Of a stretch of DNA of 64,000 bases, positions 9,516 to 17,299 are shown in pieces. The notes beneath the pieces were generated by a model, which made no database searches, was not told where the DNA came from, and worked only from the letters and a program-made list of their open reading frames with translations. The stretch covers positions 39,389-103,388 of the forward strand of contig DBNW01000079.1 of the NCBI GenBank assembly GCA_002299425.1, in the 5' to 3' direction. Every line of letters begins with the position of its first letter. The stretch's first letter is position 1. The DNA comes from Methylococcaceae bacterium UBA662. GTDB lineage: Bacteria; Pseudomonadota; Gammaproteobacteria; Methylococcales; Methylomonadaceae. Made by a program: the position numbers and the translations under genes.

Positions 9516-9983
9516 ATGAAAGAAAATATATTCGATGTGCTGATGTACCTGTTTGAAAATTACATGGAAGATGAAATAGGCAGGTTGCCCGACAGCGAAG
9601 CCATCAAAACAGAGCTTGAGGAAGCCGGGTTTGGCCAGCTTGAAGTCGACAAGGCTTTCCATTGGTTAGAATCCTTAAGCCTGCAAGGCGGCATAAAGCC
9701 AGCCGTGGCCACAGCCTTTCGGATATTCTGTCCACAAGAACAAGACAAACTCGACCTAGAATGCCGTAATCTCTTAATGTTCCTGGAACAAACCGGCATA
9801 CTCAACCCGACCAACCGGGAAATCGTCATAGACCGAGCTATGGCCTTGGATGACGATGAAATTTCCTTAGAGAAACTCAAATGGATCGTATTGATGATCC
9901 TCCTGAGCCAGCCGGATGAAGAGCTGGCTTTTTCCAGAATGGAAGACATTGTCTACGACCTGGCACCGACCTATCTGCATTGA
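9516..9983 (+). CDS. smg: Smg family protein (DUF494)
   Basis: 155 residues from ATG 9516 (MKENIFDVLMYLFENY), matching the usual Smg N-terminus; a TTG at 9489 would add nine residues with no family support. The protein is acidic and helical, with the conserved DVLMYLFENYM start and a late LSQPDEELAF segment. Smg is conserved between dprA and topA in many gammaproteobacteria and its biochemical role is not established. The same order (dprA-smg-topA) is kept here, which supports the call. Confidence 0.92.
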   Translation: MKENIFDVLMYLFENYMEDEIGRLPDSEAIKTELEEAGFGQLEVDKAFHWLESLSLQGGIKPAVATAFRIFCPQEQDKLDLECRNLLMFLEQTGILNPTNREIVIDRAMALDDDEISLEKLKWIVLMILLSQPDEELAFSRMEDIVYDLAPTYLH

Positions 9984-10064
9984 CCGATATAGGCTGTCGG
10001 TACCCGGCCTGCGTGATGGCCGCCCCGCTTATCCCACCTTCGACCATGGACTTGTTAACGGTAA

Positions 10065-12407
10065 ATGAGCAAACACCTTGTTATTGTCGAATCGCCTGCT
10101 AAAGCGAAGACCATTGAAAAATACCTGGGCAAGAATTTCCAAGTCTTAGCGTCTTATGGCCACGTTCGCGACCTAATCCCCAAAGAAGGCGCGGTTGACC
10201 CAGAGCATGATTTCGCCATGAAATACGAAATCATTGATCGCAATCAGCGTCATGTTCAAGCTATCAGCAAGGCCCTAAAAACCGCTGACAGTCTTTATCT
10301 AGCGACTGACCCGGACCGCGAAGGCGAAGCCATTTCGTGGCATTTGCTGGAGTTATTGCGGGAAAAAAAACTGCTCAAAGACAAGCCGGTGCATCGGGTG
10401 GTGTTCTACGAAATTACCAAACGGGCGGTTACCGAGGCCATCGCCCGGCCTGAGCAATTGTCCATCAACCTCATCAACGCGCAACAAGCTCGGCGGGCAC
10501 TTGACTACCTGGTCGGTTTTAACCTGTCCCCGCTGTTATGGAAAAAAATTCGGCGTGGCCTTTCCGCCGGGCGTGTGCAAAGCCCCGCGCTGCGGATGAT
10601 CGTGGAACGGGAATTGGCAATCGAAGCCTTCGCCTCGCGAGAATACTGGAGCGTGGATGCTGTCTTAAACGCGCAACAGCACGTTTTCAAAGCCAAACTG
10701 ACCCACTTCGACGGCGTTAAACTGGAGCAATTCAGTATCAATAACCAAGTCCAAGCAGAGCAAGCCAAAGCAGCCCTGTTGCAGGCTGCCGATGGCCAGT
10801 TGCTCGTTGTCAAGGTGGAGAAAAAACAGCGCAAACGCAGTCCCGCACCGCCTTTTATTACCTCTACTTTGCAGCAAGAAGCCTCCAGAAAACTGGGTTT
10901 CACCACCAAACGCACGATGCTGGTAGCCCAGCAATTGTACGAAGGCATCGACACAGGCGGCGAAACTCAAGGTCTTATCACCTACATGCGCACGGACTCG
11001 GTGAATTTATCAGTCGAGGCGGTAACGCAACTGCGCGAACTGATCAGTGAGCACTACGGTCCGGAGGCACTGCCGAACCAGCCATGCTTGTACAAAACCA
11101 AAGCAAAAAATGCCCAAGAGGCCCACGAAGCTATCCGCCCGACCTCGGCACGGCTGCTGCCTGGACAAATCAAGGCTTATTTGACGGATGAGCAATTCAA
11201 GATCTACGACCTTATTTGGAAACGCACTGTCGCCTGCCAAATGACTCATGCCACCTTTAATGGGGTTGTCGCCGAATTGGCTTGCAGCAATGGTCAGCAT
11301 GTCTTTAGGGCTTCCGGTTCAACCATTGCCAGCCCTGGTTTTATGGCGGTTTATCTGGAAGGCAAGGACGACAACGCCGAGAATGACGACCAGGAACGCC
11401 TGCTGCCGCCCTTGCAAGAAGGCCGCCCGGTCCCGCTTGACGACATCGTGATCGGTCAGCATTTTACCGAGCCGCCGCCCCGTTACGGCGAGGCCAGCTT
11501 GGTGAAAACATTGGAAGAACACGGCATAGGGCGGCCCTCCACCTATGCTTCGATCATCTCCACGTTGCAAAATCGCGAGTACGTCACCCTAGAAAGCAAA
11601 CGGTTTTACCCGACTGACGTAGGCCGCATTGTCAACAAATTTTTGACCGAACATTTTACGAAATACGTCGATTACAGTTTCACTGCCAATCTTGAGGACG
11701 AACTCGATGCCGTCTCACGCGGAGAAAAAGATTGGATACCCTTGATGCACGCGTTTTGGGATCCTTTCAACAGCCTTATTCAGGAAAAAGAAGAAAGCGT
11801 CCAACGCAAGGATGTGACCCAAGAAGCCATTGATGAAAAATGCCCCGAATGTGGCAGCCCGTTGTCCATTCGACTAGGCCGCAATGGCCGTTTCATTGGC
11901 TGCACCCACTACCCGGAGTGTTCGTACACCCGCAATTTAGGCGATGACAGCAGCCCGGTGGCTGAGCCAGAAATTGTTGAGGGCCGCTCCTGTCCGGTTT
12001 GCAATGCTCCGCTAACAGTTAAAACCGGCCGCTATGGCAAATTCATAGGTTGCAGTGCCTATCCTAAATGCAAGCACATTGAGCCGCTGGAGAAGCCCCA
12101 GGACACCGGGGTTGAATGCCCACAGTGCCGCCAAGGCACTATTCTTAAACGAAAAGCCAAATCTGGAAAAATATTCTATTCCTGCTCCGGCTACCCTAAG
12201 TGCGCTTACGCACTTTGGAATCCCCCAATTAAAGAGAGCTGTCCTGCGTGTCAATGGCCTATTTTAACCATCAAAGAAACCAAACGGCGGGGGCTGGAAA
12301 AAGTTTGCCCGCAGCAGGACTGCAAATACGCCACGCCTTACGAGGGCAATTCTGAAGATATCAATGGTGTCGCCGGTTACCCGGTGGTTAGGGAACTGAC
12401 CGGGTAA
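10065..12407 (+). CDS. topA: DNA topoisomerase I
   Basis: 780 residues. An N-terminal TOPRIM domain begins VIVESPAKAKTIEKYLG and contains TDPDREGEAI. The catalytic tyrosine lies in GLITYMRTDSVNLS near residue 307. The C-terminal quarter has successive zinc-ribbon modules: CPECG...C...C, CPVCNAPL...C...C, CPQCR...C...C, and a final CPACQ segment. The enzyme relaxes negative supercoils as a type IA topoisomerase. It starts at ATG 10065. A perfect 15-bp inverted repeat spans its stop codon. It converges with the cytochrome gene, leaving only 26 bp between stops. Confidence 0.97.
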   Translation: MSKHLVIVESPAKAKTIEKYLGKNFQVLASYGHVRDLIPKEGAVDPEHDFAMKYEIIDRNQRHVQAISKALKTADSLYLATDPDREGEAISWHLLELLREKKLLKDKPVHRVVFYEITKRAVTEAIARPEQLSINLINAQQARRALDYLVGFNLSPLLWKKIRRGLSAGRVQSPALRMIVERELAIEAFASREYWSVDAVLNAQQHVFKAKLTHFDGVKLEQFSINNQVQAEQAKAALLQAADGQLLVVKVEKKQRKRSPAPPFITSTLQQEASRKLGFTTKRTMLVAQQLYEGIDTGGETQGLITYMRTDSVNLSVEAVTQLRELISEHYGPEALPNQPCLYKTKAKNAQEAHEAIRPTSARLLPGQIKAYLTDEQFKIYDLIWKRTVACQMTHATFNGVVAELACSNGQHVFRASGSTIASPGFMAVYLEGKDDNAENDDQERLLPPLQEGRPVPLDDIVIGQHFTEPPPRYGEASLVKTLEEHGIGRPSTYASIISTLQNREYVTLESKRFYPTDVGRIVNKFLTEHFTKYVDYSFTANLEDELDAVSRGEKDWIPLMHAFWDPFNSLIQEKEESVQRKDVTQEAIDEKCPECGSPLSIRLGRNGRFIGCTHYPECSYTRNLGDDSSPVAEPEIVEGRSCPVCNAPLTVKTGRYGKFIGCSAYPKCKHIEPLEKPQDTGVECPQCRQGTILKRKAKSGKIFYSCSGYPKCAYALWNPPIKESCPACQWPILTIKETKRRGLEKVCPQQDCKYATPYEGNSEDINGVAGYPVVRELTG

Positions 12408-12413
12408 CCGGCG
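12371..12413 (+). terminator. Large hairpin over the topA stop codon
   Basis: The arms CGCCGGTTACCCGGT (12371-12385) and ACCGGGTAACCGGCG (12399-12413) are exact reverse complements with a 13-base loop. The 3' arm contains the topA stop. There is no U-run on the plus strand, so this is either a factor-assisted terminator or a 3' mRNA-protecting structure shared between the convergent topA and cytochrome transcripts. Confidence 0.6.
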
Positions 12414-12433
12414 ATTAACACTACGCTTTAAAA

Positions 12434-13012
12434 TCACATGGCCGCAAAAAAAGCCGCCAACTCCCTCATGTCAGCATCGGACAAATTGCCTGCGATGGAT
12501 TGCATGGGACCTGACTGGCGCACACCGTGCTTAAAATTTTGCAATTGGTTCACCAAATAATCCGGCTGTTGTCCGGCCAATCGGGGAATTGCTCCACGGC
12601 CCTCGCCTTTGTTTCCGTGGCATCCGAGGCACAGGGCGGCTTTTTCTTGACCGGCTGCTGCCAATGCCGCATCGGAGACAGCTGTTGGTGCTGGCAAGCT
12701 AGAAAAATACGCCGCCAAATTGGCTTTATCCGCCTCGCTTAGAGTGGCTGCTATCGCTTGCATCATTGGATTGGTACGACTACCTGATTTGAAGGCATTG
12801 AGCTGGTTTATCAGGTAACTGCTTTGCTGGGCCGCTAAATTCGGCCATTGCACGTTTTTACTTTGTCCTTTGTTGCCATGGCAGCCAATGCAAGCAGAAG
12901 CCGATTTTTCGCCGGCTTCCGGGTCTGCCGCTGAATTGGCAGGGGAAGAAAATGAAAGAAATACCGCCAATAGCAGCAGTAAAGATGTTAACAACGGTGT
13001 TTTTTTAGTCAT
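12434..13012 (-). CDS. Dihaem cytochrome c4-like protein
   Basis: 192 residues from ATG 13012, chosen because AGGAG lies seven to eight bases upstream and it begins a clear signal peptide (MTKKTPLL...SPANSAA). Two tandem c-type haem sites, CIGCHG and CLGCHG, each head a similar half with a later Met candidate axial ligand (PMMQAIA, GPMQSIAG). This duplicated layout is that of cytochrome c4, a periplasmic electron carrier. In methanotrophs it would pass electrons to terminal oxidases, but its actual partner cannot be read from the sequence. Confidence 0.9.
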   Translation of the reverse strand: MTKKTPLLTSLLLLLAVFLSFSSPANSAADPEAGEKSASACIGCHGNKGQSKNVQWPNLAAQQSSYLINQLNAFKSGSRTNPMMQAIAATLSEADKANLAAYFSSLPAPTAVSDAALAAAGQEKAALCLGCHGNKGEGRGAIPRLAGQQPDYLVNQLQNFKHGVRQSGPMQSIAGNLSDADMRELAAFFAAM

Positions 13013-13134
13013 GGGTCTACTCCTCATCAATGTATTAATTTTTATTAATTTATTGCAGCGTGTTGATTGGGACAGTTCACAAAAAAGCAACTCACTATAC
13101 AACAGAAGTTACGCATTGACAGCCAAGCTATAAC

Positions 13135-13376
13135 CTGACGTTACGCACTGAGCCGCACCGATTGTGCTGATACACTCGCAGCATCTGGCGCAGCGGCTCG
13201 TTTTTAGTGACGGCACACTGTGGCGTTTGACCTGACGGGTTTGCACATCGCAAAACGGCAAGTCTTTAGGTACCATCTTAAACGCCACCGGAATATCGAC
13301 ACCGTCTGCGACGTACAGGCAGTTGAGACTATGGCGATTATTCTATGCCTGTATCCGCCGCAGTGCGTAACATCAG
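13135..13376 (-). pseudogene. Transposase gene relic flanked by inverted repeats
   Basis: On the minus strand about 13153-13342 encodes a DDE-transposase-like fragment: NCLYVADGVDIPVAFKMV then KDLPFCDVQTRQVKRHS, followed after a frameshift by VTKNEPLRQMLRVYQHNR. The order and spacing resemble the catalytic-domain middle of IS701/IS4-superfamily transposases; the family call is from pattern memory only. The fragment has no start, both ends are missing and the frame is broken. It lies between imperfect inverted repeats with an exact core GTTACGCACTG (13140-13150) and CAGTGCGTAAC (13361-13371), about 220 bp apart. A further partial copy, GTTACGCATTGA, sits at 13108-13119. Confidence 0.6.
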
Positions 13377-13384
13377 ATACTCAG

Positions 13385-13412
13385 TTGAATTTTTTTATAC
13401 CACGGGTATAGT
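13385..13412 (+). promoter_or_regulatory. Candidate bufferin promoter with operator palindrome
   Basis: TTGAAT (13385-13390) and TATAGT (13407-13412) are separated by 16 bp and form a reasonable sigma70-type promoter. Between and into the -10 lies TATACC-ACG-GGTATA (13396-13410), a perfect 6-bp inverted repeat around 3 bp. Its placement is that of a repressor operator, and ATACC...GGTAT resembles CsoR-type metal-sensor sites. The predicted transcript start is about 75-80 bases before the precursor ATG. Confidence 0.5.
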
Positions 13413-13499
13413 GACACCCGACCTCTTCACTCACCCAGAATTTTGTCCCAGCCTCCTAAGGCAAAATGTTTTATCACCCTACCTTTTAGGAATATGACC

Positions 13500-13964
13500 A
13501 TGAAAAAATGTAATAAACCCCCTTTGGCTGCCGCGATGGGTGCGGCTGTGATTGCTGCCTTTTCTATGCCTTCGGTAAATGCAGAAGCCAACCCCTTTGG
13601 CATGACTGAGCTTTCCAGCGGTTACATGCACATGGCCGAAGCAGGCAAGACCGGCGAGATGGCGTGCGGCGCATCCATGAACATGGAAAAACCGATGAAC
13701 AAAGCCGCAGAAGGAGCTTGTGCCGGGGCCAAGAAAACCGAGGTGCAGCCTGCACCTGCCGCTAAAACCGCTGAGGGTAAATGCGGTGAAGGTCAGTGTG
13801 GGGCCATGATGGAAGGAGGCAAGATGAAAAAAGACATGGAAGGCTCCTGCGGCGCAATGATGAAAGGCATGGAAGGTGCCTGTGGGGCCATGGGAAAAAC
13901 GGCAACTGAACAACCCCCCACTGCTGAAAAACACACTGCTCCAGCCGACCACGCAACGGAATAA
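13500..13964 (+). CDS. Bufferin-like RiPP precursor (cysteine-rich, secreted)
   Basis: 154 residues from ATG 13500, eight bases after AGGA; another ATG six bases earlier is too close to it. The Sec signal peptide ends near residue 28 (SVNA|EA). The mature part is rich in Gly, Met, Lys and Glu and has six Cys (56, 74, 95, 100, 117, 128), most in repeated EGxCG-type units: EGACAG, EGKCGEGQCGAM, EGSCGAM, EGACGAM. This is the hallmark of bufferin precursors (BufA2/HvfA type), whose cysteines are converted to thiooxazole groups that bind copper. The DUF692 and DUF2063 genes follow at once, as in known buf operons. Function is inferred from family and context. Confidence 0.8.
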   Translation: MKKCNKPPLAAAMGAAVIAAFSMPSVNAEANPFGMTELSSGYMHMAEAGKTGEMACGASMNMEKPMNKAAEGACAGAKKTEVQPAPAAKTAEGKCGEGQCGAMMEGGKMKKDMEGSCGAMMKGMEGACGAMGKTATEQPPTAEKHTAPADHATE

Positions 13965-14050
13965 CGTGCCTTAACACCCGCTCAACAGGGATCGCCGGGG
14001 GGGGGCATTAACCCCCTTAGCGGCCAAAACGGTTTTTTTAAGGTGTGCCG

Positions 14051-14899
14051 ATGAATCCAGTGCAAAATCATTTAAACGGTGCCGGCCTTGGCTTGAGGCG
14101 TTGTTTTTTAAGTCAAATCGTGGACAATCCGCCGGAACTAGGGTTTTATGAAATCGCCCCGGAAAATTGGATCGGCATGGGCGGAAAACTCGGTAAACAG
14201 TTCCGCGCCATGACCGAACGCTTTGATTTTGTTTGTCACGGCTTATCTTTGTCGTTAGGCAGCACCGACCCATTAGATGAGCCGTTCGTCCTAGCGGTCA
14301 AGCATTTTATGCAAGAGCATCGCATCAAAGGGTACAGCGAGCATTTAAGCTATTGCAGCCAGGGTGGGCATTTGTACGATTTGCTACCCATGCCGTTTAC
14401 CGCAGAAGCGGCCCAACATGTTGCCCACCGCATACGGCGAGTTCAGGACCTACTGGAACAAAAAATTGCCTTGGAAAACATTTCCTACTATGCCGCCCCA
14501 GGGCAAGAAATGACGGAAATCGACTTTTTCAACGCCGTTGTCACAGAAGCTGATTGCGATGTGTTGCTTGACATCAACAACATTTACGTTAACAGCGTCA
14601 ATCAGGGCTACGAAGCCGAAGCCTTTTTAAAAGCCATGCCGGCCAGTCGCATCCGCTATGCTCATGTCGCAGGACATTATGTCGAAGCCGAAGATTTTTT
14701 GGTGGACACCCACGGCGGTGCCGTGATCGATCCCGTTTGGAAGCTGTTGGCCAAGGCTTACGAATGGTTTGGCGTATTTCCAACGTTGCTGGAACGAGAC
14801 TTTAACATTCCGGCACTGCCGGAATTGCTGCGGGAAGTCGACACCATCAAGACCATTCAAAACGCTTGGCAACGCTATCATGTTCGACAATCCGCGTAG
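14051..14899 (+). CDS. DUF692 multinuclear iron oxygenase (MNIO), BufB-like
   Basis: 282 residues from ATG 14051, seven bases after AAGG. It is a TIM-barrel DUF692 protein with the family segments GLGLRR, PENWIGMGG, HGLSLSLG, EHLSYCSQGGHLYDLLPMP, LENISYY, DVLLDINNIYVNSVN, HVAGH and DTHGG, which carry the His/Asp/Glu ligands of the iron cluster. MNIOs such as MbnB, TglH and BufB oxidatively modify peptidyl cysteines; here the substrate should be the preceding Cys-rich precursor. The gene overlaps the DUF2063 gene by 20 bp, so the two products are probably made together. The family is certain; the product chemistry is inferred. Confidence 0.88.
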   Translation: MNPVQNHLNGAGLGLRRCFLSQIVDNPPELGFYEIAPENWIGMGGKLGKQFRAMTERFDFVCHGLSLSLGSTDPLDEPFVLAVKHFMQEHRIKGYSEHLSYCSQGGHLYDLLPMPFTAEAAQHVAHRIRRVQDLLEQKIALENISYYAAPGQEMTEIDFFNAVVTEADCDVLLDINNIYVNSVNQGYEAEAFLKAMPASRIRYAHVAGHYVEAEDFLVDTHGGAVIDPVWKLLAKAYEWFGVFPTLLERDFNIPALPELLREVDTIKTIQNAWQRYHVRQSA

Positions 14900-15659
14900 T
14901 AACCCGGTACCGGTAGGTTTTGCGGCTAAACAGCGCGAATTTGCCGCTTATATCCGAGATCCGGTTAAAAATCCTGCCCCAGCGGGTGCCCCGGCTCAAC
15001 GCATAGCGGTGTATCGGGAATTGTTTTTTAACAACATCAATAATTTTTTAGCCAGCAGTTTTCCGGTAATCCGAACCCTTCTGGACGACCGGCAATGGGT
15101 TGAATTGGTACAGGATTTTTACGCCCAACACGTTAGTAAATCGCCGTATTTTGCAAAAATACCGGAAGAGTTTATCGCTTTTTTGCAAGCAGAGCGGGTT
15201 GCCCCGGATGATTTGCCATTTTTGTTGGAATTAGCGCATTACGAATGGGTGGAAATGGCGTTGTCGATTGCGACAGCAGAGCCGGTGGTCCAGGTTGCTC
15301 CGCCGAGTGCCTTAGCAGACCGGCTCATAACGCTTTCGCCGTTGGCCTGGCCCTTGGCCTATGAATACCCGGTACATAAAATAGCACCCGATTATTTGCC
15401 CGTTCAGCCGCCCGCCTCCGCCACATTTTTGGTGGTTTACCGAGACGTAGCCGATGACGTACATTTTTTCGAGGTCACGCCTTTAACGTACCGCTTGTTG
15501 ACAATGGTCGAGTCCTTGCAGCCTGTGCTTGCTGAAGCGTGCCTAAGGCGTTTGTGCAGTGAATCTGCCCCTGTAGACCCTGCGGCTTTTATCGATGCCG
15601 GCAAATCCTTGCTGGGTGAGCTGGTGGAAAAGGGAATTATTGTTGTAGAAGAGGTGTGA
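14880..15659 (+). CDS. DUF2063 partner protein, BufC-like
   Basis: 259 residues from ATG 14880, inside the end of the DUF692 gene. The N-terminal half is a DUF2063 domain: REFAAYIRDP, RIAVYRELFFNNINNFLASSFPV, then FYAQHVSKSPYFAKIPEEFIAFL. The C-terminal half is the usual second domain with LAYEYPVHKI and VVYRD. DUF2063 proteins act as precursor-recognition partners of DUF692 enzymes in several RiPP pathways. The overlap and the precursor-MNIO-partner order make a BufABC unit. A long read-through upstream in the same frame is not a plausible start. Confidence 0.87.
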   Translation: MFDNPRSNPVPVGFAAKQREFAAYIRDPVKNPAPAGAPAQRIAVYRELFFNNINNFLASSFPVIRTLLDDRQWVELVQDFYAQHVSKSPYFAKIPEEFIAFLQAERVAPDDLPFLLELAHYEWVEMALSIATAEPVVQVAPPSALADRLITLSPLAWPLAYEYPVHKIAPDYLPVQPPASATFLVVYRDVADDVHFFEVTPLTYRLLTMVESLQPVLAEACLRRLCSESAPVDPAAFIDAGKSLLGELVEKGIIVVEEV

Positions 15660-15726
15660 TTTCTACTTTCTAAACCGGGACAGACTTTTGTCCTGCTAAA
15701 CGCAACCTAAAAAACAGGTGAAGACA

Positions 15727-16080
15727 ATGACGCATAAAGCAATAGCCACTGTGCTGGCAATCGCCGTTTCATACGCGGTTCATGCAGAAAGCCCGGCAAC
15801 GGCCAATCCTGCATCCGCTAATGCTGCGGTGCCGGTGGCCACACAGGATGCGGGCAAATTGCCCCAAAATCATGGCAAGCGGCTGGACAAAGTGGCCCAA
15901 GAATTGGGTTTAAGCGCAGAGCAAAAAGCTAAAATGGCAGCGATTATTGAAGAAAAACACCAGAAAATAAAAGCTCTGCATGAAGAATCCCGAGCTAAGC
16001 TAAAAACCGTGTTGACCCCTGAGCAGTTTGTAAAATTGGATGCCATGCATCCGTACAGACGTCACGGCAAAGTTGAATAA
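15727..16080 (+). CDS. Spy/CpxP-like periplasmic protein
   Basis: 117 residues from ATG 15727, six bases after a CAGGTGA ribosome-binding site; a GTG nine bases earlier is less likely. Signal peptide MTHKAIATVLAIAVSYAVHA. The mature protein has an Ala/Pro-rich linker and then a helical region with two LxxEQ-type motifs, LSAEQKAKMAAI and LTPEQFVKLDAM, typical of LTXXQ proteins of the Spy/CpxP group (periplasmic chaperones or metal-stress proteins). It lies 67 bp after the bufC-like gene on the same strand, so it may belong to the same metal-stress unit. Function is inferred. Confidence 0.72.
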   Translation: MTHKAIATVLAIAVSYAVHAESPATANPASANAAVPVATQDAGKLPQNHGKRLDKVAQELGLSAEQKAKMAAIIEEKHQKIKALHEESRAKLKTVLTPEQFVKLDAMHPYRRHGKVE

Positions 16081-16187
16081 ACCCTACGGCGGGTTCAAGG
16101 CTGATGCCGCACTGCGTTAAGGTTTCATGATTGCCGAAAGGCCGGTCAATCCTCATGCGGCCTTCAGTGCAAGGCGTTGAAAAGGGC

Positions 16188-17219
16188 TTAAGGGTACAGC
16201 GCCACGGTTTTCAGACCGCAGTCCTCCGCTAAGCCGAACATCAAGTTCATCGCCTGCACCGCCTGCCCCGAAGCCCCTTTCACCAGGTTGTCAATCACTG
16301 ACAACACCACGACGGTATTCCCGTGTTGCGGTCTGTGTACGGCGATTTGACAACGGTTGCTGCCGCGTACATGGCGGGTGTCGGCGTGGTCACCTTCTGG
16401 CAACACATCTACGAATACTTCGTTTGCGTACCTGTCTTCGTACAAGGCCTGTAAATTTCCGGCATGGGCACTTAACTGTGCGTACAGCGTTGCATGGATG
16501 CCGCGGATCATTGGTGTCAAATGCGGTACAAACGTTAAGCCGACTGGCATTCCTGCTGCCTTCGCTAAGCCTTGGCGAATTTCTGGCAAGTGTCGGTGGC
16601 CGGCCACAGCATAAGCCTTGAAGCTTTCCCCGGTTTCGCTCATTAAGGTGGCCAATTCCGCTTTGCGGCCCGCTCCACTAACCCCGGATTTGACATCGGC
16701 GATTAGGTTCTGGTTGTCAACCCAGCCTTGTTCAAGCAAAGGCAACAGGCCTAGTTGCACGGCGGTAGGATAGCAACCTGGGCAGGCTACTAGGCGCGCC
16801 TGCCGGATGGCTTCGCGGTTGATTTCCGGCAGTCCGTACACGGCTTCTTTAAGTAATTCTGGGCAGGCATGTTCTAGGCCGTACCAACGCTGCCATTGCG
16901 CGGCATCTTCTAATCTAAAGTCAGCAGACAAGTCCAGCACTTTCACGCCACAGGCCAGCAATTTCCCGACTGACAGCATTGCCGTGCCGTGGGGCGTAGC
17001 GAAAAATACCACATCGCACGCGGCTAATGCAGTGAGGTCTGGGGCAGTGAACTCGGTTTCACAATAGCCCCGCAAACTGGGGTAAACCGCATCCACCCGC
17101 TTGCCTGAGTCGGTGCGTGAGGTAACCACAGCAATGTGTGTTTCGGGGTGCAATGCCAAAATTCGTAATAATTCTACCCCGGTATAGCCGGTGCCACCGA
17201 CGATGCCTGCTTTGATCAT
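16188..17219 (-). CDS. argC: N-acetyl-gamma-glutamyl-phosphate reductase
   Basis: 343 residues. N-terminal NADP site GIVGGTGYTGVELLRIL and the catalytic-Cys segment ACPGCYPTAVQLGLLPL near residue 149 identify ArgC, the third step of arginine (ornithine) synthesis. A later GHRHLPEI and PHLTPMIRGI fit the dimerisation domain. It begins at ATG 17219. It converges with the Spy-like gene. No other arg genes are adjacent, so it is probably transcribed alone or after the phosphomannomutase gene, which lies 80 bp upstream on the same strand. Confidence 0.96.
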   Translation of the reverse strand: MIKAGIVGGTGYTGVELLRILALHPETHIAVVTSRTDSGKRVDAVYPSLRGYCETEFTAPDLTALAACDVVFFATPHGTAMLSVGKLLACGVKVLDLSADFRLEDAAQWQRWYGLEHACPELLKEAVYGLPEINREAIRQARLVACPGCYPTAVQLGLLPLLEQGWVDNQNLIADVKSGVSGAGRKAELATLMSETGESFKAYAVAGHRHLPEIRQGLAKAAGMPVGLTFVPHLTPMIRGIHATLYAQLSAHAGNLQALYEDRYANEVFVDVLPEGDHADTRHVRGSNRCQIAVHRPQHGNTVVVLSVIDNLVKGASGQAVQAMNLMFGLAEDCGLKTVALYP

Positions 17220-17299
17220 GCGTTTAACATCTCCCCTTAAAAACGGATAGTGCCTACTTGTGCGCGGGTACTTGTGCAGGTTGTTTGGTTGTCGGCTAC

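Noticed and set aside
13220..13411. 63-residue plus-strand frame in the relic region
   Set aside because: No start signal or homology; it is the antisense of the transposase relic.
16135..16172. Hairpin between the Spy-like gene and argC
   Set aside because: Only an imperfect stem and no T-run on either strand; not enough to call a terminator.
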